A DNA stretch of 64,000 nucleotides from Paraphaeosphaeria minitans (GCA_015832175.1 WJXW01000008.1:558001-622000); one strand, 5' to 3'. Counted from the first letter of the stretch, positions 23,265-36,117 are shown. The notes: generated from the letters alone by a model not told the origin. Made by a program: numbers and translations.

Positions 23265-24311
23265 TACGGACTCTATGAATATGTACGACTATCCAGGCGT
23301 AAAACGAGGCCAGTATATCAGAGGAGACACTGTAAATATGAGGAAATAGAGTATATCAACACGTCCAGCGGCACCACTTTGGTCTCGCTCGATCTCTCCA
23401 TGTAGTTATCTGATTTCCGTGACACGATGGTAGTGTTCGACTAGTATAGTCAGTGGGTAGTCCTGCGTAGACGAACATGATGATACAGCGAGTATGCAGC
23501 ATCGTTATGGCTGTGTCCGTCGACATGCACTTCTGCTGGCTCGCGGAATGTGAGAACCAGGAGTTCAGGCACGCACTGCCACGGGCAGAAGGCAAAGAGC
23601 AAAAAACCCATACCCTCCACCGCGTTTTTCCGCATGCTTCCCTCGGGAAATCTACTCGCGGCAGATGTCGGCAGTCCCACGGCGGCGTTCGCAATCTGCA
23701 CCCTGCAGCGATCTGCTGCTTGGCGACATGGACAACACAATCTACTCGTGTCGACGAATTATCCCCGCAGGCGACTTGAAATGTACCCCAGCCTTGGCCT
23801 GTAGCGTGTTTGTACTTGGCGTCCCCACACGCAGAACCATTTGGCAGCCTCGTATATATATATATATATACATGTAGTGAAGGTGGTGTTCCTCGGCGGG
23901 CAGGCATGGTGGATAAAGAAGGGTGGTGTGTTTGGAGGGCTTGGCGAGGGCGGCAATGGGGTCGTCAAGATGAGACGGGATCATGAGCGGGGTGGAGATG
24001 GGATGGCTCTTTTGGTGGGCATGTGTGCGTCTTTTGATTGAGGTCGCACAAGTCATGGCTAATGAGGTGTCGGTGGCAGGGGGGTGACGTGTGGCAAGTT
24101 GTATGGGATTGGTAGGGACTTCCGGTCTGATGGGAAGACGAAGAAGAGGATTACACTCTGGTGGAGCCGTGACCAGAGCCCGGGTACTATTCCTAGCCTG
24201 GGTGCTGTCGCTGTGGATGCTGTATAAAGCGGGCCCATCCCGATCGGACCGTTGCATCTATCGGTCTCACAGCAAGTCGCAAGTCTACATCGCGTCTCGA
24301 GATAGCAAAAA
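23265..24311. other. Intergenic upstream of xylanase
   Basis: Contains a short (TA)n run near 23853-23870 and the promoter elements listed separately. No gene is supported. Confidence 0.5.
23987..24228 (+). promoter_or_regulatory. Putative xylanase promoter elements
   Basis: GCGGGG at 23987-23992 overlapping GTGGAG at 23992-23997 both fit the CreA carbon-repressor consensus SYGGRG. GGCTAA at 24057-24062 equals the XlnR/Xyr1 activator core. TATAAA lies at 24223-24228, 84 bases before the ATG. The motifs are short and can occur by chance; their order and spacing before a xylanase gene make them plausible. Confidence 0.5.
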
Positions 24312-25048
24312 ATGGTGTCGTTCAAAGCTCTCCTCGCGACGGCCCTGGCGCTCATCCCAAGTGCGCTCGCCGCACCGGCAGACACCGCCACCCTGGTCGC
24401 GCGCCAGAAATCTCCCTGGCAATGGTGGACTGAAGGCCAAGGACAGTTCAGTTGCCAACAGCAAGGCGGCGGCAAATACTCTTGCAACTGGAACGGAAAG
24501 TCTGGTGGCGGTATGGTCGCTGGCACCGGGTGGGGTGCTGGTCGGAAGTACGTAACTTCTGTTCTCATCAGCTAGTGTTTGAAGCAGCACGATGCTGACA
24601 GCGTCGGAATCACAGGACAGTACGATACAGCGGGCAATACAACCCCAAAGGCCCGGGTTACCTCTCCCTCTACGGCTGGACGCGCAACCCGCTCATCGAA
24701 TTCTACATTGTCGAATCGTGGGACGTTCTCGCGCCGGGTGAGCCCTGGACGCTTCGTGGAAACTACACGTCCGACGGAGGTAACTACGCGTTCTACACCG
24801 CGCAGCGCGTCAACAAGCCGTCGATCGAGGGGACCAGGACGTTTACGCAGTATTTTGGCGTAAAGAGCGAGGCGCAGAAGACGGTGGGGAGTGTCAACGG
24901 GACAATTACGACGGGGAACCATTTCGATTTCTGGTCGAGCAAGGGGTATCGGATGGGGAACTTCGAGCAAAGCATGTTCATGGTTACGGAGGCGTTTGCG
25001 AATGGGACGAAGCTGCCGAGCGGGACGAGCACGATTACTGTTAGTTAG
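24312..25048 (+). CDS. Endo-1,4-beta-xylanase, GH11
   Basis: Model: exons 24312-24547 and 24616-25048 with a 68-bp intron, 222 aa, the usual GH11 size. A signal peptide (MVSFKALLATALALIPSALA) is followed by a short propeptide ending at VARQ, a probable processing site. The catalytic domain shows RYSGQYNPKGPGYLSLYGWT, the nucleophile Glu107 in NPLIEFYIVES, and the acid/base Glu204 in FMVTEAF (often TEGY in the family). The protein ends with the fold, so there is no carbohydrate-binding module. GH11 enzymes cut the beta-1,4-xylan backbone of plant cell walls outside the cell, which suggests a plant-associated or saprotrophic fungus. The promoter has XlnR- and CreA-like sites. Confidence 0.95.
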
Positions 25049-26088
25049 GTGGTGGTGGTGGTGGTAGTGGCGGTGGCGGAGGAAGGATGTTGCTGCCCTG
25101 GTGTACGCTAAAGGATGGCGTCTGGGTGAGAAGGCGCCGGTTCGCATTGCTTTGAATCCTGTAGAAACCCACTCGCTGCATGATGCGGGGTTAAAACTAT
25201 CAAATGATAGTCTACCCTACCTATATTTTCACACAGCATGGCGCTAGGATGGCCCACACGCGCTTGTATCTGAGTTAGTTACGGTTGATGTGCTTTTTGG
25301 AGCTGCAGGTTGGTATGCTGGACGAGCGGGGGTTGAACAAGCGTTTCTGTGTCTTGGTGGCGTGCAGGAGGCTGAGAGGAGGCAGTCGGCGGTTGTTGAG
25401 CAAATCAGTCCGTCGATGACGGAAAGGGAGCCTGGAGTGGAGGCCGGTAGAAGGTGAAACAGGCCCAGAGCGGCGCCTTTGGGTGCCGTGGAGGAGGGCA
25501 CTGGTGACCAGCGGACGCCGGGCAGCGCTTACGGGCAGCCGCAGTAACGGTTGACTCTGCGGTCAGTGGCCAGTGGTTAGTCAGGGGCAGGCTGGCTTCT
25601 GGGCTTGGTCGTGCCGATCAGAGGGTTGGTTCTGCAGCTCCTTCGAAGGTTGCTAGCCGTTGCTGTGCACTGGTGAATGTGCACTGTGCAGGGTGGTCCA
25701 GAAGGAAGTGTCCCAGAATTACTGTGGAGCAATGGACTAGACTAGACTGGACTAGCGTGCCCGCGCGTCCCTCCCTTTGCGCGAAACATATTCCACCCCA
25801 CATCTCCAGCGTGACCGGCGTTGCCCTCCTGCGTGCTCCTTCTTTCTCTCGCCCTCCGGACTTTCTGCTACGCCGCTCCTCACTGCTCTTTCTCCGTCCG
25901 TTGCTGACCCTTCAAACACTCCGTGCCGCTGATTATCAAAGCACAAAGTTCCCCTGCCCTGCTCCTGACTATCGCCCTTATCACGACATTGTCCCGCGCA
26001 ATCTGGCTTTACCTTGGCCAGCAACACCACGGCAACAATCACAACAACCCCACTGCAACCACCCTGCACCCCCCCTCCACACTCAGCC
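25049..26088. other. Intergenic, no supported gene
   Basis: Includes a GGTGGTGGTGGTGG run just after the xylanase stop, ACTAG repeats near 25737-25755 and a C-rich leader before the BAR gene. No gene is supported. Confidence 0.5.
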
Positions 26089-27572
26089 ATGCTCGTCAAC
26101 AAGAAGCTCGACCGCTTCAAGCAATGGGCAGGAGAAAAGATGGGCGGCGAGGTCAGGACGGGCGTCTCCGACGACTTCAAGGCCCTCGAGACTGAGATGA
26201 ACCTCCGCCATGAGGGTACGTGGTCCCTTCGTCTGCATGTCATGCCCAATCAGCTAACCTGCCCAGGTATGGACCGCATGCAAAAGTCCATGACCGTCTA
26301 CGTCAAGTCGCTCGCGGAGCGCGCCCAGGGCACCGACCGCGAGAAGATGCTGCCGGGTGGCCACCTCGGCTCTTCCATGGTCTCCCACGGCGAGGACTTC
26401 GAGCCCGACTCTGAGTTTGGCAACTGCCTTTCCTGTGCGTGTAGCGCCCCTGATCTTCCACGACCCACACTAATTGTTTCGCAGCGCTTGGACGAGCAAA
26501 CGAGCGCCTGGCGCGCGTGCAGGAGACGTATGTTCAGGGCGCCACCTCCTCGTGGCTGGAGGGCTTGGATCGCTCCTTGGCCCAGATGAAGGAATACCAG
26601 GTAGGCACACGACGAAGCTACCTCTACGTGCTGAGCATCACCTGCTAACCAATTGCAGAATGCTCGCAAGAAGCTCGAACAACGCCGGCTCAACTATGAC
26701 ACGTCGCTCGCAAAGATGCAAAAGGCAAAGAAGGAGGACTTCAGGGTCGAGGAGGAGCTCCGCGCGCAAAAGGCCAAATACGAGGAGTCAAGCGAGGACG
26801 TATTCAGGCGGATGCAGGACATCAAGGAGTCCGAGGTCGAGATGGTGCAGGATCTCACTGCATTCCTCGAGGCTGAGCTGTCGTACTACGACCGTTGCCG
26901 CGAGATCCTCATCAACGTCAAGCGCGAGTGGCCAGTCCAGTAAGCATGCGACTATTGAATATGCGCCATGACGCGGCTAACAATATTGGCAGGGACACCT
27001 TGAACCGCTCGCGCTCGCGGTCACACTCGACCGCGCACGGCTATGCTGAGCGCTTCAACCCCCGCGAGGAAGAGCCAGAACCAGAAGCACCGCGTATCAC
27101 TATTCCCAAGCTCTCCTCCCGCAATTTGTCGCCGCACGGCAACCCCTCGCCCGTCAGCCGCCCCACCTACAGCCGCCAATCGACCTTCGATAGCCCGACC
27201 CGCTCCGTCCGTGACGACTCACCTGCTCGGAACCGACTCACCCGCGTCCCGACCGAACCGACCGCAATGCTGGCCGGACGCAGCAACTTGCGTCCCCCCC
27301 GACAGACCAACACCTTTGCAGACGAGGACGACGACGATTATGAGAGGGCCAACGGACACCAAACGTACAGACGAGACAGGTCGCCGCCCAGCCCTGAGAC
27401 TAGCAGCCACGGCAGTGCCATGTCTCGCGCCGCGTCCTGGTCCCAGACCGATTTGCCCCTCAGCAAGAAAGCTCCCCCGCCACCGCCCCCGTCTAGAGCT
27501 AAGAAGCCGCCACCACCTCCACCTCCGATGAAGCGAAGTGCGTTGAGCTCCTCTGAGGTTTCGCATTATTAG
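26089..27572 (+). CDS. BAR-domain membrane-curvature protein
   Basis: Model: exons 26089-26215, 26267-26434, 26485-26600, 26659-26939 and 26993-27572, all in phase, 423 aa. Residues 1 to about 230 form a BAR domain: it opens MLVNKKLDRFKQWAGEKMGG (amphipathic start), passes SMVSHGEDFEPDSEFGNC and WLEGLDRSLAQMKEYQ, and has long charged helices such as KMQKAKKEDFRVEEEL. This matches the endophilin-like BAR proteins of filamentous fungi. BAR dimers bind and bend membranes during endocytosis or vesicle traffic. The C-terminal 190 residues are disordered, rich in Ser, Arg and Pro, and include two oligoproline runs (KKAPPPPPPSRAKKPPPP), candidate ligands for SH3 proteins or profilin. No SH3 domain is present. 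Confidence 0.92.
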
Positions 27573-28174
27573 CGTCAATTCATTAGAGCCTTATTGCGTT
27601 TCTTTGCTGACATCGTGCGCTCCAGAGCCCACGAGGATTCTCACGCTTTGATCTCTTTGTGTATGTATAAACGGCGTTCGGGTTGATGTATTTGTGGCAG
27701 GTTGATATTTGCCTGTTCTGTTTGGGATGGTGAAGTCGCGCGTCAGCGATGGCAGCGTAGTATGGGAGACATGGCAGGCACAGCGTCGGCGCGGAGGCAT
27801 AGCTCAAAGTTGTACACGGCGTTTGTGGCTTTGGAAAGGTAGCGTTGTTGGATCATTTGAGGCATGCGACACTTCAAGTTGCTTTTATCTGCAATAAGAA
27901 GCTATCTCTTTTGTTGAAAATCTTTTCAACCTGTCAGTTGAATGTGAACAGAATAAATGAATTGAGGGTATATGAACAGCACTGACCGAGAAGCAATTGC
28001 TCAAGGATGTAGAGCCCTTCCCGCCAAGCCGTAGTATAGTACAACGAAATACCCAACTCCCGTACATTTAGATCCTAAAGTAAATGGCCACCCACATGCT
28101 CACCCCTCTTACCTATTTTGCGTCTGGTTCGGGAATGTCCAGCTGTCCTGTGTCTCCGCATCAGCCCTACCGTG
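27573..28174. other. Intergenic between convergent genes
   Basis: 3' flanks of the BAR gene and the minus-strand regulator. No gene or repeat recognised. Confidence 0.5.
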
Positions 28175-30596
28175 CTAGCGGTATGTATGCCGTCTACTCA
28201 CCCACTGCTGCAACCTCGGCTGCGCACTCTCCTCCCATTCCCGCGCACCGTTCTGCACAGCAGACGCATCCGCCGGCATGAACATGGCATCGTTGCCCCG
28301 CTGCAAGCCCGCCAAGAAGCCATCCAAATCGGCCTCCCCCACGCCCGCGCCGCCCTGCGCGCTCAAACTCCCGAGCAACGACTCAAAGTCGACATTCAGG
28401 TTGTCCATCGGCGTCTGCAAGCCCGTCATCCCGATGCCCAGATCCGGGCTCGTGACGCTGCTCTGGCTGCGGTTGAGCTGCGGGAGAGGCTGCAGCGTGG
28501 GGTGCTGCTGCGGGGGCGCGGCGGCTTTCTTGGGGATGCCCTTCATGATGTAGAAGGCCTCGAGGTTCTCTTTGACGGTCCAGAGGAGGTCAGCGCAGCG
28601 CTCGCGCACGCCGACGCCGTAGCAGTGCCCGAAGATGTGGTCGATTATCATCATCATGCGGTCCTTGCGGTCGAGGTCGGGTGTGCGATAGAGCTCGGTC
28701 AGGAGCAGGAGGACGGCGTGGTACTGCTGGTAGGTGGTGCTGTACCAGGCCCAGGAGGACAGGGAGGGCAGGGTGTCGAGAGTGGCGCCGATTTCGAGCG
28801 TGGTCAGGGCCGCGGTGAGGAGGACGTCGCGGAGGCGGTTTTCCGAGTCGGAGCGCGGGTGCGGCGGCGCCTGGGGGAGGTGCCGGTACAGCAGCATGCT
28901 GTCGCAGCGGGCCATGAGGCAGGTGGCGACCAGGCCGGCGTAGCGCTGGATGGGAACCGAGGCGTCGAGGTGGTGCAAGTATTTCTGCTGGATGTGGCGC
29001 TTTTTGGCCTCGACGCGGGCGCGCAGGTCGTGCAGGGTGATTGCCTTGCGGTCGATTTCTATGCGCCCACGGAAGATGAGGCGGTGGATCTCGTTGCATT
29101 CGTAGCGGATGAGGGAGAGGGTGGCGTCGGTCCAGCCTTGGGCGGGCGTGGGGTTGTGCTGCCATTTTGGCGAGCCGAATTCGAAGACGTCGTCGTCGAC
29201 GTTGAGGGGGAGGGGGCAGTCGAAGTCGTCGGATCGAATGGAGGGGTGCGGGCCTTGCGCTTCGGCGGTTTTGAAGTCCAGGAAGCAGATTTGGTACCAG
29301 AGGAGGGAGCGGACGTGCCGTTGGAGCGGGGTGAGGGTGTGCGCGGAGGAATGTGACAGGCGGTGGATGCCGATGCACTGGGCCAGACGGACAAGGGCGC
29401 CTACGATTACGGACGTGGCGCGGGAGATTTGCGCCCTGCACAGAGGTATGAGATATATGGTCAACGCTTGGAGTGTCCGGATGTTGGACGTCTTTGCCCA
29501 GTTGGCGCGGAGGAGTGCTCGTTCGGTCGCCTTTTGTAGCCTCAGGAACAAGTCTTCTTTCGAAATGCCAAACTGGGACTTTGCTTGTAGCGGAGATACA
29601 GATGCAGCGGCAGCCATGCACACAGCTAGCATTAGCGCCGTACAAGAATTCGGGTTTATATTCCCAATCTCGGTGTTCATCCAGAAGCGTTCGAAAAGGC
29701 GTTTGCAAAATGGAATATGCAGCACGTGAGCAAGAGGACTGACAGCCTCTATATACCGGTTGAGAAGCGCTTCGGCTTCCATTCTCGATGGAAGCAGCGG
29801 CGGTTCGATGTCGTTGTTGGAAGAGCTAGGTATTGACCCGCCTATGAGCAGGTTGAGAGAAGGTGAGAGTGATGGCATGTGCTCTGCCGACAACAATGCT
29901 GAGGCTTGTGATGCTCTCTGTCCCGCCACTGAAGACGTTGAAGGAGGGTGGCCTGACAGAAGCTTTCCAAGCTGCGTGATGTTCAGTAAATGCTTGTTGC
30001 AAACCACGTGCTCTTCATTGGAGAAGTACCTCTTCCGCATACTGCGGTCTGAAGAAGCCAGTGATATTTTCACAGATGATCATTCTTCCAATCCGGATAG
30101 TAAGATCAGTCGCGACCTCCATCTCATCGTCATCCTCATCTTCGTACACATCGTCGGGCGTCTCTTCTGGCTCAGCGGGCAGCTGCTCCCACGCCGCGCC
30201 TTCGGATTGATCCACCTGCACACTTTGCTGGTACGCCTCCCATTCGTAATCTCTAGGTGGCGTTCCCGGCGTAGTCGTGCTCAAAGCCTTATCTTGCTCA
30301 TACATAGATTCATACTTTTCGGGCTGGACTGTGCTCGAGCTGTGCGTGCGCAGCGGGATCGGCTGGGTCCACTCTGCGCTGCCCTTACTGGCATGTTCCC
30401 TCTCCCTCTGCTTCTTGCGTGCGGCGCTCTCCGGTACCGTGATAAAAATACATTCTCGTCCAAAGGCAGTGCAGTTCTGGCAAGGGTGTGTTTTGGAGCA
30501 TCGACTTTTGCGCGTGCGGCATTCAACGCAGGAATTGATGGGGCGTGGATTTCGGCGGCGCACCACGCGTGACTGCGGCAATACTTGTTCGGGCAT
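28175..30596 (-). CDS. Zn2Cys6 transcription factor with fungal_trans-type domain
   Basis: Model on the minus strand: exon 1 30596-30030, intron 30029-29972 (58 bp), exon 2 29971-28175, 787 aa. The zinc cluster is Cys23-x2-Cys26-x6-Cys33-x5-Cys39-x2-Cys42-x6-Cys49 (SCVECRTRKSRCSKTHPCQNC), preceded by basic RRR. An acidic stretch (VYEDEDDDEME) and TDLTIRIGRM follow, a common bridge in these regulators. Exon 2 carries the helical regulatory domain (ALLNRYIEAVSPLAHVLHIP; LVRLAQCIGIHRL) of the fungal_trans family, and a Gln/Ser-rich tail. It should be a nuclear DNA-binding regulator; its targets are unknown. The GC-rich third codon positions create a 412-codon antisense frame, which is a shadow. 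Confidence 0.9.
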
Positions 30597-31355
30597 TTCC
30601 GATTACCATGTTGCCAGAGCCATTGCGGATGCAATTGTTGGATGGTATAGTTGCGCGCTGGTGTGGTGGGGGGTGGGATGCCAGCCGAAGGTCGGCCTGT
30701 CGATTGTTGTAGGATCAGCTCACAAGGCTGAGCACCACGTGATTGGGGACCTTAATTGACGCGACAAAGTGGGTCATCAATGTGGCTGGGGAGCCGTTCG
30801 CAGCCAATGAACCTCAGTTTCGCGCCTCCTGCGTTTGTCGATATCACTCGATCCCAACGGGTTCAGGACCTAACCCTCATCAAGACGATACCTGATGCAG
30901 GGAACCGAAAATCGACATCTCATCGAGTGCAACGGTTGGCGCTCGGGCCGACTCCTAGAATGCATCTCTCGTGCCAAGGTAAGATCTGTGATCACAGTGT
31001 CAGCTCTCAATTTTAAACAACTATTGTGGTTCGAGTCATTCTAGAATAATATCTTCTTTACGCGACCGTCGATACCGCATTGGGTCGCAAAGTTGGAGTC
31101 ACTTCACCTTTGTACAAAAATTCTGCAAGGAGGTGGATCTTGGATGAGTCGAAAACACGACGCTGGATGTATAGAGGTTGGGGTTGGGTATGCAGAGGTT
31201 GACTTCTCATGTTGCGATTAAACAGACTTGAGCAGAAGAGAGTTGCTGAATTGAAATTCTACAGTAGAGAAGTCGTTAGATTGTTCAACCTTTCATGTTC
31301 AACAAGACTGCGGCCAAACAAGCAAATCTCATAGGCTCAAGTACATGCAGAACTT
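30597..31355. other. Intergenic, no supported gene
   Basis: Promoter side of the Zn2Cys6 gene and 3' side of the epimerase. A CACGTGATTGG stretch near 30735-30745 combines an E-box and an inverted CCAAT core. No gene is supported. Confidence 0.45.
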
Positions 31356-32508
31356 TCAGGCGCCTACTTTTTCTGCATGACTCTTAATCAACCCCAAGCC
31401 CATGGCCTCTTGCTCAACAATTCTAGGCAGCATGTCTTCAAGACTCTTCTGTTTGGGCGTCCACCCAAGCAGACTCCTTGCTCTCACAGCATCGGCCCTC
31501 GAGTTCGTACCAAGCAAGTAGCCGCCTGCCTTCACTAATTTGTTGATCTCCTCGACAGGCAGACTGTCAACCTCATCCGTCTCGATGAGGTTCTTCTCCT
31601 TTGCGATCTTCGCAATCTTGCGGGAAATATCGCCCCACAGGAAGCTGCCTGCTTCGGCGAAATAATAGCCTTCCTCGTTCCACGTAGCTTTGCCGCCGCC
31701 GGGTTGCAAGGCCGCGGCCACAAGACCGAGAAACACATTGGAAAGATCTTGCACATGAACATGGTGCCAGATGTTCTGTCCAGCGTTGACTTGAAACCCT
31801 TTCCCGCGCTTGAGCGTGGCTTTACTGAGCTCGTACACTTGCATGCTGCGTTGGTTGTCGGGGCCGCGACCAGGACCGGAGATGGCGGGTGGACAGACGA
31901 TGGCGGTGAAGATTTTTCCTGGTTTCTTCTCCGCGGCAGCGAGAATGATCTTGTCAACATTACGGTGCTCGTAGTGATCAGGAAGCGAGGTGACCTCCTT
32001 GATACCGTCCCAGTCATTGTACACGTGAGAGCTTTGCTCGCCGTGCGACTTGGTGTCTGAGGTGGAAGTGGCTAAGATTCCAGCGCCGGATGTGTGGATC
32101 AGATATCCTGGGGTTTGCTTCTGGGCTAGGCCTGCGATCAGAGCATTTGCGGCACCAGGGTGGTCTGCATTGGCGGTGTGCACAACAACGTCGGCATTGG
32201 CAGCTTCGGTGGTGAGTAGTTCTGCGCTGTCCAGCTGGCCGTAGACAAGTCTGACTTTCGGGTATTGAGATGCAACCTTCGCACCTTTGTCGGAGTTGCG
32301 GACCAGTGCTGTGATTACGAGGTCAGGGTAGGCGTGAGCGATGGCGTATAAGGCATCTCCTCCGATATAGCCTGTAGCTCCAGTTCTTTAATAGCGTCAG
32401 AGGGCGAACGGGTATGTGTTTGAGTGGTAGTGCATTAGAACAAGGTAATGCTCGAGGTGTTATGGAAAGAACTTGCTGCCGCGGTACTCACATGAAAAGC
32501 TTCGTCAT
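31356..32508 (-). CDS. NAD(P)-dependent epimerase/dehydratase-like protein
   Basis: Model on the minus strand: exon 1 32508-32492 (17 bases), intron 32491-32386 (106 bp, the longest here), exon 2 32385-31356, 348 aa. The tiny first exon completes MTKLFITGATGYIGGDALY, the Gly-rich NAD(P)-binding loop of extended short-chain dehydrogenases; without it the protein would lack a start. VVVHTANADH and IHTSGAG fit the following Rossmann strands, and IVCPPAISGPGRG the region after the active site. The canonical Tyr-x3-Lys pair is not obvious (YEHRNVDK is the closest), so this may be an atypical NmrA/epimerase-like member with altered chemistry. Probably cytosolic; substrate unknown. Confidence 0.88.
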
Positions 32509-33158
32509 TTTGCAAAGGCTAGATTACAGTCGATTGACTTTGAGTATGTCTGAAATTACAAAGGGTGAAACGTGCGGGCTTTATGCTCACGTTGCAAGAG
32601 GCCGGCAGGATGGGAGGCAACCGTTGGGTGGGAATAAGCTCAGGGAGTAATTCCCGTGCGTGTAATGATTCCGGTCGAAAATAGGGTAGTTATTGAAAGC
32701 TGAACGACAAGGTCAATGGAAAGTGCAAGAAATTCCGTTATACAAGGAGCAATCCGAAGACAGGCACGGAAACGGGGTAGATGGCTTTCAGTCCGCCGTG
32801 GGGTCTCGCAAGACTGACGCCATAGTTGTCGCATGGAGACAACACCGTCAGCAGCCACCAGCAGCCAATGAGGATACATCAGATGCACCCCGAGCACCCG
32901 CGTCAGATCAATATCGGTCTTCGAGCGGCTGTCTCTAGGCGAGGGGTTCGCGTGGTAATCCGATCTTTGGCCCCAGTGAAGATCGCTTGTGCAGGGATGA
33001 GACTGGACAACTAGGCATTATGTACCTAGCTGACTAAGCGGGATTGAAGCTCCTACGTCAAGCATTTGCGACTGGGGAGGGAGTTGCCAGCACCGAGCGA
33101 ACTCGGACAATCGACCCTTTGCTGCACCTCAGAGTAGCCCTCCTTCACGGACGCCGCC
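32509..33158. other. Divergent intergenic region (epimerase / VPS45)
   Basis: 650 bases between the divergent starts. It contains a GTCAGCAGCCACCAGCAGCC run near 32848-32867. No gene is supported. Confidence 0.5.
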
Positions 33159-35119
33159 ATGGACATTGTACAGGCCGTCTCCGGCTACATCACAAAGATG
33201 GTGTCTGCCAGAGACAGCGCTGCGGCAGGCACCTCGGCCGCGAAGATGAAGATACTGCTGCTGGACAACGACACGGTAGGTCTGTCTGCTCCGCCTATAA
33301 GTCGCATGTGCATGTGCTAACCTTGCCCAGGTCTCGATCGTATCTACTGCGACGACCCAGTCCGCCCTCCTGAACCATGACGTCTACCTCACCGAGTACG
33401 CCCCCCACAACCCCACTCTGCACGAATCCTCTGACCCCAGACCTACAGTCGAGTCGATAATCAGACCAGAGAGAAGATGCGTCATCTTCGCTGCCTGTGC
33501 TTCGTGCGACCGTCGCCCGAGACTATACAAAGCTTAATCGAGGAGCTGCGGGACCCCAAGTACGGGGAGTACCACATATGTGAGCTGGCGCATAGGATAC
33601 GCCACATGGAGGAGAAAGCTGACTGTGCGCAGACTTCAGCAACATTATTAAGAAGTCATCCCTCGAGCGACTCGCAGAAGCCGACGACCACGAAGTCGTC
33701 CGCGCCGTGCAGGAATACTTCGCCGACTTCCTTGTCATAAACCCCGATCTTATGTCGCTGAGTCTGGGATTCCCACAGCACAGAATATGGAGCGCGAATC
33801 CGGACACGTGGAACGCGGAGTCGTTGCAGCGATCGACCGAGGGTGTTTTGGCATTGCTCCTCGCTTTGAAGAAGAAGGCCTTGATCCGGTATCAGAAAAA
33901 CAGTCCTCTGGCTAGGAAACTGGCAACTGAGGTGCGATACAATATGACACAGGAGGAGCAGTTGTTCGATTTCCGGAAAACCGACACACCGCCAATACTG
34001 TTGATCGTAGATCGGAGGGACGACCCCGTCACGCCACTGTTGACCCAGTGGACATACCAGGCAATGGTGCATGAGCTGCTTGGGATCAACAATGGTAGGG
34101 TTGACTTGCGCGACGTGCCAGACATCAGACCTGAGCTCAAGGTATGTCTCCTTTTTGTGCCTTGTATGACGCTAATTCGCCATCAGGAAATTACTCTTTC
34201 GCAAGATCAAGATCCATTTTTCAAGAAAAACATGTACTTGAACTTTGGAGATCTCGGTCAGAATGCCAAAGAATATGTTGAGCAGTTCGCGTCCAAGCAG
34301 CAAGGCTCACAAAAGCTCGATTCGATTGCGGACATGAAACGATTCATCGAAGATTTCCCAGAATTTCGCAAACTGTCAGGCAACGTCACCAAACATGTGA
34401 CTCTGGTCGGAGAGCTCAGTCGAAGAGTGGGAGAGGATAACCTTCTGGAAGTGAGCGAGCTGGAACAGAGTTTAGCTTGCACGGACAACCACTCCAGCGA
34501 TGTAAAGTCTCTTCAGCGCCTCATACAAGATCCAAAGATCCCTGCAGATAGCAAGCTACGACTGACAGCCATTTACGCTCTGCGGTACTCGAAGCACTCC
34601 TCCAACTCTACTCCGATGTTGCTGGATCTACTGGAGGTCACTGGTGGTGTTTCCCGACACCGCATCAGTCTCGTCAAGAAGCTACTCGCGTATCACAACT
34701 CTCTACAAGCTACCAATGTTGCTGGCGGTATTCCTGAGCTTTTCCAACCAGGCTCGTTCTTTGGTGGTGCTCGCGATCGACTAAAGGGCTTGAAGGGTGT
34801 TGAGAACGTGTATACCCAGCATTCACCGCGGTTAGAAGCGACACTGCAGGAGCTCATCAAGGGGCGGCTAAACACACAGGTTTATCCGTTTGTTGAAGGT
34901 GGCGGATCCACTAAAGACAAGCCCCAGGACATTATCATCTTCATGGTGGGCGGAACGACATACGAGGAAGCGAAAATGGTCGCGCAAGTGAATGCTAGCT
35001 CACCTGGCGTCAGAGTAGTCTTGGGTGGCACGACAGTCCACAACAGCTCGTCCTTCTTAGAGGAGATCGCCGAGTTCTGGCCAGAGCCGGAAGCCACCGC
35101 TGGTCGAACAAGGCGATGA
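33159..35119 (+). CDS. VPS45: Vacuolar protein sorting protein Vps45 (Sec1/Munc18)
   Basis: Model: exons 33159-33275, 33331-33395, 33449-33579, 33633-34141 and 34187-35119, all phases consistent, 584 aa, the expected length. Order of landmarks: ITKMVSARDSA and MKILLLDNDTVSIVSTATTQS at the N-terminus, the HLRCLCFVRPSPE strand, YFSNIIKKSSLERLAEAD, TPPILLIVDRRDDPVTPLL (the highly conserved Sec1 signature), NKFGDLGQ-like MYLNFGDLGQNAK, and the C-terminal DIIIFMVGGTTYEEAK. Vps45 binds the syntaxin Tlg2/Pep12-type SNAREs and guides SNARE assembly for Golgi-to-endosome and vacuolar traffic. Several short 5' introns split the N-terminal domain. Confidence 0.95.
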
Positions 35120-36053
35120 TATCGACCATTTGTGGGAGTCGGGACAGTACTCGGGTGTCTTATGCGTTATTCGGACGCCATGGATGGATTCTTAGACGGC
35201 GTGCAATTAGGTGTTAGGCGTAACAGACCTCGGTGCTTGAGCTTACATCTTCTAGAAGCTCGCGGTCATGATTGCGCATTACGGTAGGTAATACCAGCAA
35301 TCCAACTAAGGTCTGCGTGCATGGTGGCTAGCTATGCCTCTCTGTTGTTGGGCATCTCGACATGCTGGTGGCTGGCGAATGTCCATGTCACACTGATATG
35401 CACGTGCCTTGGATCAATAACTTACCAAATCCCAGCCATTCGTTTTTACCAGCAACCCATTCATGTGTCGGACTGTGGCCAATAGTAGTGTGCTGGGGCA
35501 TTAGCTGCGCTCATACTGCAGCTTCCCCGCTCACGACCAGGTCTACCCGTGGAACGTTGAACATGTTCGAGCAGGCGAGCTGAGCTCGTTCGACTGGAGT
35601 GAGCATCCAATTGACGAGTTCGGAGTTTCTGTTGATGCATTTAATTACTCGAGTATGATAAGAGACGCTGCTTGAGGTAGGGTCGGGGCCAGCTGAACAG
35701 TCACTGCTAGTGGCGCACGCCAGCTCCTGAAGCGTTTCACCTCGAACGTGAACAAGACAACACGGTAAATCCTCCGTCGGAAGTCTATGGGGAGACATGT
35801 CTTTGATACACCAGATGACAAAGTACATATCTGCCTCCCTCAGCTGAAGTGTAGGTAGCATCGCGACTGTTCCGTGGCGCTCTTAGAAGCTGAACACGTA
35901 CCTACCCCGCAAGGGGCCGTCGCATTCGAGAACGAAACCACGATGTGGAAAGACTGGTGAGGGGGGCGTGGACTCCATTCGCCGTTGTCTCGCGACAGGT
36001 AGGTACCTACATAAGCGTGGGGCGAGGTGCGAGTATTATTATCAGCTGCAGTA

Positions 36054-36089
36054 GGGGGTGGGGGGGTGGTGGGGAGGGGAGGAAAGGGG
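36054..36089 (+). other. G-rich potential quadruplex
   Basis: Within 36 bases there are G runs of 5, 7, 4, 4 and 4 separated by one to several bases. This satisfies the usual four-tract G-quadruplex pattern. Confidence 0.6.
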
Positions 36090-36117
36090 TGTTAGGTCAG
36101 GAGGATGTGTTTTCTAA

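Noticed and set aside
28118..29356. 412-codon plus-strand frame
   Set aside because: It is antisense to the Zn2Cys6 regulator exon 2, reads Val/Gly/Arg/Glu monotony caused by GC-rich codon positions, and shows no domain.
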